From positions 88,926,124 to 88,990,123 of the forward strand of contig OZ035961.1 in NCBI GenBank assembly GCA_964034945.1: a DNA stretch of 64,000 nt. The letters are read 5' to 3'. The notes under the pieces were generated by a model. It had not been told where the DNA came from. It was given only the letters and a program-made list of their open reading frames with translations, and made no database searches. Below, in pieces: positions 22,393-33,600 of the stretch. The position numbers were made by a program, and so were the translations under genes. This DNA comes from Chrysopilus asiliformis (taxonomy: Eukaryota > Arthropoda > Insecta > Diptera > Rhagionidae). The stretch's first letter is position 1. The number at the start of each line of letters is the position of its first letter.

Positions 22393-24290
22393 TCTGATTT
22401 AAAACCAAGAACTTAATTTTCCAGCGAAATTTTCCTGACTAAATTTATTAAATTCTCAAATTTTATTAATTTTTCATTATCGATCGACAAATATTAAATC
22501 TATTTGAGACAAACATTTTATACATACTGAATTCTAAATGAATTTTATCTCAAATATTTTTTTATGATCTAAAATATTATTTTTTTCACTCAAACATTGA
22601 GTACAAATCCTTGAAAAATCTTTAAAAAAAATTGAAAAATCATTGGGTCAAAAGTGTTTTTTGTTTCAAATTGGGAGCTTCTTTTGAGACGAACTTTTTT
22701 TTACTTATTCCTAGATTCGTTGCTAATTTACCACTTTGACTTTAGCCTCAGCAAATCTTATCAATTAAAAGTAGCAAAGCGAATAGAATAAAATTTTGAC
22801 AGCTTTTTGCTTTTTAATATCAATTATTTAGAAAAAATATTTCACGAAAAAATCGTGCCGCAAAAAGTGAAGCTAAAATTTATTTCATCTGTGATTTTAT
22901 TGCCGTGTTTTAACCAAATTCTTAACCTCACATTATTATTGTAAGGAGCAAGAAATATTCTAAAGCTATACCAAACCACAGTAAAAAAATATTTCTTGAA
23001 CGAAAAACATTAGTTTCCAACAACTGGGCGATGCGTGAATTTGTTTTTTGTTAATCTAACTTAGAACCTTTTAACAATAAAAAAAAACGTCTTAATAATG
23101 GTGGCCGACATTTTCCTGCCTGTTTATTTACCTTTGACGCAAAATGATTTAATGGCCACAATTTGAAAGTAATTACCAAAGTTTGGAGGCAGCAAAAACT
23201 TTTGCTTTTCATGAAATCAAACCTTTCTTACATTTGTTAGAACTTAGAACCCACTCCAAGATGGCGGAGGCCAGCATACGGGGCAACTGGTCAATTTGAA
23301 ACGCATTTTTTCATCTCAAAAACATTACTACTATAATTACTTGATGACTCATTTTGAGATAATGAATATTTTAGTAGCTCTTCATCGTTCCAAAGAATAA
23401 ATTATATTTCCTTAGTCGTATACTTGGACTCGTAACATTCTTGTGATTTTGCATTTTGGAGTTTTTACCGAATCGAATGGATTTTTGAAATTTGAAAACA
23501 CTCGCAGTTGTAGAAATGTTGCTGAAACTTGAAATCGTTGGGGATTCCCTCGCCCAAACTGCTCTAGCACCACTTTTTATTAACATTTTTTTACCTTCAT
23601 TTTATTGGAAAAAAAGTTAATTATATGCTTTAACCGATTGTGGTCGAAACTTACTCAAACTGGTTTCAAAATACGTGCGTGTTGTTGTTGCTTTTCCAAT
23701 TTTGCAGTCGTTGGGGTCAAATGAGTTTAACAGAATTGTGAAATCTCCAGAAAAACATAATTTATTCAATTAATTTTTTTGATCTTTAATCATTTTGCAT
23801 TTATCCCAACGTTTCCAGTTAGTCCTATTGATATATATTTTATTGACTGAAATAGATTCAATGTTTTTGTTTAAGTTTATTGACCAATATTTTGCTTTTT
23901 CAAATTTATTCGATGATAAATAACCAAAAAAAATATAACCGAAATCTTAGACAAAAAATATCCAGAACCTGATAAAATTGCATAACTTTTCTTTTGAAAT
24001 ACGTTAAAACTGGGATCGGAAAGTTGCATGAAATGTTATTCATAAAATTATTTTTCTTAAGTTGCAAATGTAAATAAACTATAGGCAAAAAATTCTTGCC
24101 TAATCGTCTAATGGCTCATTTACACTAAGAAAATCAGAGAAGTTCTGTTCTCAGTGAGTCGTTTTTAGAGTGGTGACATCTAAATTTCGTTTTGCGATGC
24201 ACGGAAATAATAAAATAGATTCATACAAAAAAATAGAGACACAAGAACCAAAATCGCTATAATTTTGTCAAACACTACAAACAGAAAAAA
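22393..24290. other. intergenic DNA
   Basis: No supportable gene. A 71-codon minus-strand frame with a genuine ATG at 23,586 (Ser/Lys-rich) shows no domain or splice partner. Confidence 0.35.
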
Positions 24291-24542
24291 ACTTTTTAAA
24301 AAAAAGTAAAAAAAACCGACTTAAAAATGCACTAAAAAGGAAAAAATAATTTTTTTTTGGAAGTTGGTGCCAAAATAGAAACAAACAATTTGCTCTCTTT
24401 TATTGTACAATATATAAAATTAAAAAATTTCTAATAAATAAAATTATTATTTATTGAATTGTACCAAAAGTTTTTGTTTTCTAATAAGTCACAGAGATGA
24501 GATTCAAACCAATTTTTTTTTACAGCCTACCTACATAATATA

Positions 24543-25603
24543 AACATAACAAAAGCTATATTTGCCAATCTGGCAATTATTGAAAACCCGTATGGTGATT
24601 TAAGTGAACTGGAGCGCGTTCGCCGTTGCAAAATAGTCAGCTATAGTTGACTATTTGTGACTATCGGTCGTTCGTGAACGCCGTAGCTGACTACTTAGCT
24701 ACAGCTCTGGTCGTTCGTGGATGCCAATAGTCGACTACGGTAGTTGACTATTTCTGACTATGCTCGGTGAGTAGAGTTAGAAATAGTCAAGCGTAGCTAA
24801 CACACACATAGACAGTGTGTAAATTATGTTTCACACATAAATGTCAAAATTCCAGCTTGAGTTTAGTTTTTAGGAAAAGAAAAAGGAAAATGAACATAAA
24901 AATATTTACGCAGATGAAAATTAATAGCGATATGCTTTAAAAAATTGGAGCTTTTGTTCATTCTTCAGTGTGTGTGTGAGCTGTCAATCGAAAAGCAACT
25001 ACGACTATGACTATGGTCGTTCGTGGTGCACATGACTATAGTTGACTACGGCGAGCTATGACAGATTGACGTCATTAGCTATTGCTAGCTACGACTACGA
25101 CTATCAATGCGTCGACGAACGCGCTCCAGTTGTACCAAAATTACACTTTGAAGTCAAAGTTTCCAATGAGATTTTTGAAAATTTGTTCCAATCGGATTTT
25201 GATGTATGGAAGTTTTATGTAGAATCATATCCTAAATAACTTTTGTTCTTGCACTTTTTTGATAAGATGCACCGTTTTTGAGATATTCGCAAAAAACGAT
25301 TTCGTTCGTATGGGGGGTACCCCCCCTAATGGACCGTTTTCGCCCATTAACGAACTTAGCCTCGAATTTTACGAAAAACGGATCTGCGCAAAATTTCAAG
25401 GCTCTAGCTCAATCCGTGCGTCCGCAATCGAGTTCACAGACAGACGGACAGACGGACGGACGGACATGCGGAAATCAAAATCTTTTGTCATTCCTAACAC
25501 ACTGGTGTAATTCATTTTTGTGTGTGATGACGGGATCTTGGCGTTACAAACGGTAAGGCAAAGTTAGTATACCCTTTGGTATTCCATACCATACGGGTAT
25601 AAA
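24543..25603 (-). mobile_element. DINE-1-like element, family B, interrupted
   Basis: On the minus strand it starts TTTATACCCGTATGGTATGG and has the (GTCC)n core at about 25,438-25,466. It ends with the palindrome TTGCCAGATTGGCAA and AGCTTTTGTTATGTTT. It is split by a 525-bp MITE at 24,607-25,131. Confidence 0.75.
24607..25131. mobile_element. MITE with perfect terminal inverted repeats
   Basis: AACTGGAGCGCGTTCG at the left and CGAACGCGCTCCAGTT at the right are exact complements. The interior repeats the theme ACTATAGTTGACTA / TAGCTACGACTACGACTAT on both sides. No target duplication can be fixed, because the ends fall within a similar word of the host element. Confidence 0.7.
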
Positions 25604-26062
25604 AATTTCAGCGGTATTGTTCCTTACTTGGCACGTTGCCCTTAACCCACGTCAACATTAACAAATATTCTTTTGTTTTTGGGTAAGCTCCGTTAAAATT
25701 AAAAAAATATTCTTTTGTCAGATGTCGTCACGAAAGATAAAATATTTTCATTTGGATAGCAGTAATAGAATTGGTGATAGCTGTAAAAGTAACACTCAAG
25801 AAATATGAATAGAAGTCCTCTTTAAGTTTCTATTTTGGCCCCAACTTCCAAAAAAATTATTTTTTCCTTTTTAGTGCACTTTTAGATTGTACAATAAAAG
25901 AGAGCAAATTGTTTGTTTCTATTTTGGCACCAACTTCCAAAAAAAAATTATTTTTTCCTTTTTAGTGCATTTTTAAGTCGGTTTTTTTTACTTTTTTTTA
26001 AAAAGTTTTTTATTTTATAATTTTTAGTGACTTTTGGTATTATACATATTATATAGATATAT

Positions 26063-26522
26063 TTAATGTTAGGAAATGGGTAGAGCTGCGCCCCACGTGC
26101 GAAAACGGCGTTACGAATCGATAGCCTTCAACCCCCTTAGTGACACTGGAAAGTTTCATTAAGATCGGACCAGCCAATTCGAAGATACCAGGCGAGGGGT
26201 ATCGAGGGGAGGGAAAAGTCAGGTTTTGTAGTGGAAAATCAAACCCCTTAGCCTTCTTAGTAATACTGTAAAGCTTCATTAAGATCGGACCACCGAATTC
26301 GAAGATACCAGGCGAGGAGTGTCGAAGGGGAATTTTCTCAGAGGGGATACCTATCTAGATCGTATTTTTGTCCCCGAAAATCCCTAACACCCAAGTTTCA
26401 TGAAAATCGTTAGGCCTGTTTTCGAGATCCATTGTGCAGACAGACAGACTGACAGACAGAAGGACGACAGTCCTAGTATTATATTATAGGATATACCTAT
26501 TTAATGTTAGGAAATGGGTAGA
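26063..26522. repeat. insert flanked by a 24-bp direct repeat
   Basis: ATTTAATGTTAGGAAATGGG followed by TAGAGC occurs at about 26,061-26,086 and again at 26,497-26,522. Between them are two related segments (each with AAGATCGGACCA...GAAGATACCAGGCGAGG) and a (CAGA)n tract ending near 26,470. The flanking direct copies look like a duplication caused by insertion or by unequal exchange. Confidence 0.45.
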
Positions 26523-26697
26523 GCAAAACTTTAATCGTTCCAAACAGCGAATTTTTAGGGATGGCAACAGTAAGTTGTAAACTAAATTTTAGAGGTCGAC
26601 AGCAAAAATTTTGGTCACCAACATTTTTTAGATCGACAGAAACCTTTCGTTAACCTTACAGACTTCTAAACATTAGAAATTTGAGGGTTGAAGGATT

Positions 26698-28150
26698 CGC
26701 TGCCCCCCAAAATATACGCATAAAAATTTTCAGACCGATCGGACCATCCGATTAGGGGACAGGGGAGGGGTTAAGAAGCGAAAGGGGTAGGGGAAAATAG
26801 ATAAGGGGAAAACACTAGCCGTCCCCCAAAATGTGAGCATACAAATTTTCAGATCGATCGGACCATCCGATTGGGAGTTGATAGGGGAGGGGTTAAGAAG
26901 CGAAAGGGGTAGGGGAAAATAGATAAGGGGAAAACACTAGCCGTCCCCCAAAATGTGAGCATACAAATTTTCAGATCGATCGGACCATCCGATTGGGAGT
27001 TGATAGGGGAGGGGTTAAGAAACGAAAGGGGTAGGGGAAAATAGATAAGGGGAAAACACTAGCCGTCCCCCAAAATGTGAGCATACAAATTTTCAGATCG
27101 ATCGGACCATCCGATTGGGAGTTGACAGGGGAGGGGTTAAGAAGCGAAAGGGGTAGGGGAAAATAGATAAGGGGAAAACACTAGCCGTCCCCCAAAATGT
27201 GAGCATACAAATTTTCAGATCGATCGGACCATCCGATTGGGAGTTGATAGGGGAGGGGTTAAGAAGCGAAAGGGGTAGGGGAAAATAGATAAGGGGAAAA
27301 CACTAGCCGTCCCCCAAAATGTGAGCATACAAATTTTCAGATCGATCGGACCATCCGATTGGGAGTTGATAGGGGAGGGGTTAAGAAGCGAGGGGTTAAG
27401 AAGCGAAAGGGGTAGGGGAAAATAGATAAGGGGAAAACACTAGCCGTCCCCCAAAATGTGAGCATACAAATTTTCAGATCGATCGGACCATCCGATTGGG
27501 AGTTGATAGGGGAGGGGTTAAGAAGCAAAAGGGGTAGGGGAAAATAGATAAGGGGAAAACACTGGCCGTCCCCCAAAATGTGAGCATACAAATTTTCAGA
27601 CCGATCGGACCATCCGATTGGGAGTTGATAGGGGAGGGGTTAAGAAGCGAGGGGTTAAGAAGCGAAAGGGGTAGGGGAAAATAGATAAGGGGAAAACACT
27701 AGCCGTCCCCCAAAACGTACGCATACAAATTTTCAGATCGATCGGACCATCCGATTGGGAGTTGACAGGGGAGGGGTTAAGAAGCGAAAGGGGTAGGGGA
27801 AAATAGATAAGGGGAAAACACTAGCCGTCCCCCAAAATGTGAGCATACAAATTTTCAGATCGATCGGACCATCCGATTGGGAGTTGACAGGGGAGGGGTT
27901 AAGAAGCGAAAGGGGTAGGGGAAAATAGATAAGGGGAAAACACTAGCCGTCCCCCAAAATGTACGCATACAAATTTTCAGATCGATCGGACCATCCGATT
28001 GGGAGTTGACAGGGGAGGGGTTAAGAAGCGAAAGGGGTAGGGGAAAATAGATAAGGGGAAAACACTAGCCGTCCCCCAAAATGTACGCATACAAATTTTC
28101 AGATCGATCGGACCATCCGATTGGGAGTTGACAGGGGAGGGGAAGGCCGG
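26698..28150 (+). repeat. minisatellite, 122-bp unit, about 12 copies
   Basis: The landmark GTCCCCCAAAA recurs at 26,821, 26,943, 27,065, 27,187, 27,309, 27,446, 27,568, 27,705, 27,827, 27,949 and 28,071, i.e. every 122 bp. Two units are 137 bp, extended by a repeated 15-bp piece (GCGAGGGGTTAAGAA). A diverged first unit begins near 26,698. Units are nearly identical, with variants GTGAGCATA / GTACGCATA, pointing to recent expansion. Each unit contains CAGATCGATCGGACCATCCG, which resembles wording common in Helitron-type insect repeats, so the array probably grew out of such an element. Confidence 0.9.
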
Positions 28151-28810
28151 GAAACGTCGGAGAGAGGGGAAATTAAAATGGGACCAACTAGGGAGTGAAC
28201 TCTGTCATCCACCAACGTTTCAACAAAATCCATGCAACGGCACCCAAGTACTGCGTGAACATACAGATATTAAATAAATAAAGTTGGACCAAAACGAATT
28301 GATAACCTCCTCCTTTTTTGGAAGTCGGTTAAAAAACAACTTCCGTAAATCAGCAACAAATGTTATAAATAACAATATTTTCGAAGGCACAATCACCATT
28401 AGTTGGGTTTCTACAAGGAGAATCAACAAAAATATGGCGCCAAAAAGAACGAGTTCCTCAAAACCATATAGAAATCGACGAGAAAGTGAAATTTTCCGGT
28501 AATGATTCGCAAACAAAAGAGAAATTCATGGCAACAAATAGGAAATTTTCGAAAAATGAAAAATTTCCCTATTTTTGGGGAATCATTGCAGAAGAGTCTA
28601 CTATCTTGTAAATTCCTATTTGGATTTTTTGTTTCGTAAATTCCTATTTGGACTGTCTCATAAATTTCTATTTGGAAAACATATCCGGACATACTTTCCC
28701 GTTCAACTCAAAAGGATGCGAGTGTTTTTACAAATATAGGGAAAAAATCAGTCAAAATGAATCCCGAAATTGGCAAACAAAACATCCACATCAAGAACGC
28801 ATTTAAAAAA
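28151..28810. other. intergenic DNA with a repeat end
   Basis: GATAACCTCCTCCTTTTTTG plus GAAGTCGGTTAAAA at about 28,300-28,335 is a repeat-terminus-like sequence. Overlapping frames on both strands at 28,220-28,690 have no recognisable product. Confidence 0.35.
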
Positions 28811-29357
28811 ACATAACAAAAGCTATAATTGCCAATCTGGCAATCATTGGAGACCCGTATGGTGATATTCGTATCAAAATTCGAACAGTTATACCAAAAT
28901 TCCAATTTGAACTCAAACTTTCCAAAAAGATTTTTTAAAATTTATTCCAATCGGATTTTGATGTATGGGAGTTTTATGTAGAATCATATCCTAAATAACT
29001 TTTGTTCTTGGACTTTTTTGATAAGATGCACCGTTTTTGAGATATTCACAAAAAACGATTTCGTTCGTATGGGGCGTACCCCCCCTAATGGTCCATTTTT
29101 GCCCATTAACGAACTTAGCCTCGCATTTTACGAAAAACGGATCCACGCAAAATTTCAAGTCTCTAGCTCAATCCGTGCGCCCGCAATCCGCGCCACAGAC
29201 AGACAGACAGACAGACGGACGGACATGCAAAAATTAAATATTTTTATCATTCTAAACACACTGGTGTAATTAATTTTTTTGTGCGATGACGGGATCTTGG
29301 CGTTACAAACGGTAAGGCAAAGTTAATATACCCTTTTGTTTCACCATACGGGTATAA
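28811..29357 (-). mobile_element. DINE-1-like element, family B
   Basis: Complete copy: hairpin TTGCCAGATTGGCAA near 28,829, inner inverted repeat ACCCGTATGGTGA near 28,853, (GACA/GACG)n core at about 29,193-29,225, and the opposite terminus TCACCATACGGGTATAAA at 29,341-29,358. Confidence 0.8.
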
Positions 29358-29419
29358 AAAAACAGAAATAAATTTTTTATGGATAAACTGGGAAAAATCA
29401 AAACAAAAATTGATACCTA

Positions 29420-29627
29420 CACAGAAAAAAAATAATTTTGTATTATTTACAAAATGGGTTTAACAAAAAAAAATTCGTAAATATTACTGAAGTTTTGTAT
29501 ATACTTCGTAATATTAACAAATATTTTTTCGTATAGTTACTAAAATTTGTTAATATTACGAAGTAATACAAAACTTCAGTAATATTTACGAATTTTTTTT
29601 TTGTTAAACCAATTATTTTTTTCTGTG
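29420..29627. mobile_element. foldback MITE, 208 bp, TA target
   Basis: Nearly the whole element is one inverted repeat: CACAGAAAAAAAATAATT ... AATTATTTTTTTCTGTG, with arms meeting near 29,530. TA flanks both ends (29,418-29,419; 29,628-29,629), as for Tc1/mariner-type MITEs. Confidence 0.75.
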
Positions 29628-29629
29628 TA

Positions 29630-30596
29630 GGAAAAATAGGAAAACGATTTCCAAAAACATAAAAAAAAATCTAGAAAAAAAAGATCGAAAAAAGAGGTTG
29701 TGTTTTAGGGGTTGTCCATACGTCATGCTAACTTTAACCTTTTCAGACTTCTCCCCCACCCCCACCCCACTGCTCTCTCTGGTGTAATTTTTTTGGAATT
29801 TTTATACAAAGTTTAGTACCGCCGAAATTTTTATGGCTCACTAAGGCGGAATTTTTCGAAATTTTATCCGAAAGGAGGTAAACGAGAGGTGGGTAGGGGG
29901 TTGGTGTTTTAAAGCATTTGTTTTTGTGATGAAACCTGCCCGTTAGGCGGCTGAGAAATGTCGTGCAGGTATTTTCGTTGTCACTTATCACGAATCTGAT
30001 GTTAGAATTTCGCAATTCGAAACTGTAAGAATATCGAAAACATACTTTTTCCTAGTTTTCATCGGAGAAGAGGGTTTCAGGGTCGCTGCGCTCAATTCTG
30101 ATGTTGGAAATTCAATATTCGGAATGGAAGTCCTGAAGGCATAATTTAAAGAAAATAACATTTTCTCCATTTTTTGCTTTAACAGTTTTCATGTGTCTCT
30201 AACGGTTCTCGAGATATTTGAAAAGATATTATTGTTTACATATTTTTTCCGAAATTAAATATTGCAGAGAAAAGTTTTGTGTTGATCACAACTGATATTT
30301 TTTTTATTGTGTGCCTTTGCCACAATACATAATAAGATTAATTTCTCACAACATTTGATTAATTTCTCACAACATTTCACCGCAAAGTGCCTTACATTTA
30401 TAATTTAATTTTATCAAACGTCTCAAAGAAATTATTAAACAATGCTGAAGTGTTTTTCGATATATTCCTATATATTTTACTGGCAACACCAAAAACTGCA
30501 CAGTCAGAAATTCCTTATCTACTGTTTGTTAAAAAAAATGAATAAATTGAGTTTAGTGATTACATGAAAAATTGCTCGAATTTATGAGGGTTTCAG
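29630..30596. other. upstream region of the kenny-like gene, with repeat fragments
   Basis: Fragments of family C Helitron-like sequence occur at about 29,985-30,130 (ATCACGAATCTGATGTTAGAA) and 30,180-30,310 (TAACGGTTCTCGAGATATTT). No independent gene. The promoter of the gene starting at 30,624 must lie here or in the last few hundred bases. Confidence 0.4.
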
Positions 30597-30623
30597 TTGG
30601 AATTGTTTCAAGCTAACTGTGAG

Positions 30624-33600
30624 ATGTGTGACGAGAAATTATTTATTATTTTGGAGCCAAATAAGATGTCACAAAAAGATAAAAAAGATTCTGCCTCAAA
30701 GGGTGAAGATTCCCTTTCGGAAGATGATTTTTGGAAGGATTTACGCCGATTAGATGAGATGGAAAGAGTAAAGATCGGAATTTCAGCAGAAAAACCTTCA
30801 GCAAATTCCACCATTTTTGTTGATGATCTATTAATGGTACGGCATTTTCATTATTTGTGATTTAAAAAGTGTATAGAAAAGTTAAAGAAAATTGATAAAA
30901 CGTCGTTATATTACAGTCCGATGATATAAAGCCATTAAACCGAGTTTCATCGGTAAGCAGCAACGAAATCGACTTACGGAATTTGTCGAGCGATGTAGAC
31001 CATATTAAAGGTTTGTCGTATCATATTGTATCAAATTCTGATAACGACACTTTCGTTATCTTATTTTATTTTTACATTTGAACCATTGAAGAAACCTTAA
31101 AACGAACAAATCAGTCACTCGATCAATACATTCTGATAAATCGAGAATGGAAACAACATATGCTGATGAAACTGGAAAGCTTTACCGAAGCAATTGAAAA
31201 GGCAAGTTTTGACGTTTTATTAACCACAAAAATTACAAAATACAATAATATTTGTAAACTACTAACTTTTTTGTCAACATTTGTAGCTTAAATTCGAGAA
31301 CAATGGCTTAAGAGCTGGTAAGAAATGTGAAATTTTAGTTTATTAACAGAAATTTTTCAAAAAATGCTGCATTTAACCCCTGCAAACATTCAGTTTGCCT
31401 TCCCCAACCACACCCCCACCACCTCCACAATTTGAACTAATTCCTACTATGCCTTTTAAACCACTTAACCGAACTTCACACCATTTTTGCAATTTAGTTG
31501 GGGATTTTAGGCAGGGTGACTATACAACAATTCAGAATTTAAAAAAAAGTTGTCCCGGATTCTTTAATTGAAGTTTATATAGTTATCAACCACTAAAGAA
31601 ACGTTTAGTTAACACGTAACACCTACCCACCTTAAGCTGAAGGCTGCGCTTAATTATAATCTTTTTGCCGCGTCGCATTTCTTTAAAAATATTTTATCGT
31701 ACGTCCATATGTCTCAAACATTTTAGCCTACGGCGCATTTCGCTTTTTCGGTATTTAAACAATTTCAGTTGCATTTATTTATCAAACAAAACTTTAAAAA
31801 ACGTGGAACGGTTTAACCCCCGTCGCACACTTCAGCTAAGCTATGTGAGCGAGGCTAGCTATCGTTACATAGCTTAGCTGGGTTAGCTCACATCGTTGCA
31901 CACTTGAGCTAAACTACGCGGCGATATTTAAATAAATGTATGCCATCAGTTGTATGCAATTGGCACTTACACATTTATGTCCACAAAATACTACACTTTT
32001 GCAAACACTGATTCTACACTGTATAACGCCGAAAGTGTGTGTATGTGAGTGTCAGCGATGCCAGCGAAGTCGTTCGCGTAGTTGAGGCATAGTTAAACTA
32101 TAGTTAGGAATCGTAGGGCTTTTTCCGTGTACCTACGTTGGAGTAAAGATAACCGATATACTCTGGACGCGGTTTTTCTTTCTTTCCTATGCGTAAATTA
32201 CCAACAAAACACAACACATGTAAAACCTAGCCATGTTTTCTTACACCACCAACACATGCAATCTCCCGCTGTCGGAAAATTGCATGTGTTGGTGGTGTAT
32301 GAAAATATGGCTAGGTTTTACATGTGTTGTGTTTTGTTGGTAATTTACGCATAGGAAAGAAAGAAAAACCGCGTCCAGAGTATATCGGTTATCTTTACTC
32401 CAACGTAGGTACACGGAAAAAGCCCTACGATTCCTATCTAGGTAATCTATGGTTGAGGTCTGAACTACGCGAGCGAGATTAGTCCGCGTCGCCCATGACT
32501 GGCGACGTAGTTTCATAGTTCCACTGAAGTGTGCGGTCGCCAATGCAAATGCAAATGAAAGGATTTTACTTTCAGCGAGAAACTTAGCTCACGTAGTTGA
32601 GCTCGCTTAGCTGAAGTGTGCCACGGGATTAAATCATTGCGGTGCATTTCGTTTTAAAATATTCGCACCCTTAAATTGTTTAAATACCAATTTTGCTAAA
32701 GTTTGATATAAAAAGAAAATTTGTGATTCTTTAGTATGCACACCAAAAGCTTTTTGAAAAAAGTTCTGGACTCTAAATCTGATTGAAGATAGAAATTAAT
32801 AAGAATTTTTCGATCCTAAAAATTCAAACCGAACGAAACTCCTAAAAATTTTCTGATTTTTGGTTTGATTACAGCATTTGTTTTAAAAACTGGCTTGGTT
32901 TTGGTTCGGTGCGCCCATTTTTCAAAAATCTGGTTTATTTTTGGCTCGATTCGGCCATATTTTTATACCCGTATGGTGAAACGAAAGGGTATATTAGATT
33001 TGCCTTACCGTTTGTAACGCCAAGATCCCGCCATCACACAAAAAAATGAATTACACCAGTGTGTTTAGAATGATAAAAAAAAGTTGAATTTAGCATGTCC
33101 GTCTGTCCGTCCGTCCGTCTGTCCGTCCGTCTGTCCGTCCGTCTGTCCGTCTGTCTGTCGGTCCGTCGGTCCGTCTGTCCGTTCGTCTGTGGCGCGGATT
33201 GCGGTCGCACGGATTGAGCTACAGACTTGAAATTTTGCGTAGGTCTATTTTTCGTAAAATGCGAGGCCAAGTTCGTTCATGAGCAAAAATGGACTATTAG
33301 GGTACCCCCCATACGAACGAAAACGTTTTTCGCGAATATCTCGAAAACTGTGCATCTTATCAAAAAAGTGCAAGAACAAAAGTTATTTAGAATATGATTC
33401 TACATAAAACTCCCATACATCAAAATCCGATTGGAACAAGTTTTAAAAAAATCTTATTGGAAAATTTGAATTCAAATGAAATTTTGATACGCCGTTCAAT
33501 TAAATCACCATACGGGTTTTCAATAATTGCCAGATTGGCAATTATAGCTTTTGTTATGTTTTAAATTTGGTTTGGTTTTGGCTCAGTTCCGTTCAAACAA

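Larger units (their letters stand above)
24291..26008. mobile_element. outer inverted-repeat element holding nested insertions
   Basis: Arms of about 115 bp are inverted copies: 24,291-24,410 (ending ...TTTGCTCTCTTTTATTGTACA) and 25,888-26,008. A partial extra copy of the right arm lies at 25,835-25,885. Inside sit a DINE-like family B copy (24,543-25,603) and, within that, an inverted-repeat MITE (24,607-25,131), so three insertion events are stacked. Confidence 0.6.

Noticed and set aside
25259..25556. Recurrent frames with RRTDGRTDMRK / QTDGRTCGNQN at about 10 places in the window
   Set aside because: Translations of the (GTCC/GACG)n core of DINE-like elements. They recur with every copy, in either frame, and lack coding features.
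27337..27591. 84-codon frame in the minisatellite
   Set aside because: The frame stays open only because the 122-bp unit repeats; it is low complexity with no start context.
26821..28081. CRISPR-like regular repetition
   Set aside because: The repeat unit is 122 bp with no unique spacers in a eukaryotic context; it is a minisatellite.
30666..30668. Downstream ATG (MSQKDKKD...) as the start of the kenny paralogue
   Set aside because: The in-frame ATG at 30,624 adds MCDEKLFIILEPNK, which aligns with kenny's own N terminus including the LIR, so the upstream start is preferred.
31393..31515. Proline-rich open exon candidate (LPSPTTPPPPPQF...) with acceptor TTCAG in intron 4 of the kenny paralogue
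   Set aside because: The preceding exon ends in phase 1, which would put this segment in a frame that stops after about 15 residues. The open frame needs phase 2. Exon 5 at 33,756 joins in phase and continues the coiled coil, so this is not used as an internal exon.
32127..32543. Opposed open frames encoding near-identical peptides (YLRWSKDNRYTLDAVF...)
   Set aside because: They are the two strands of the 158-bp-arm palindrome, not genes.
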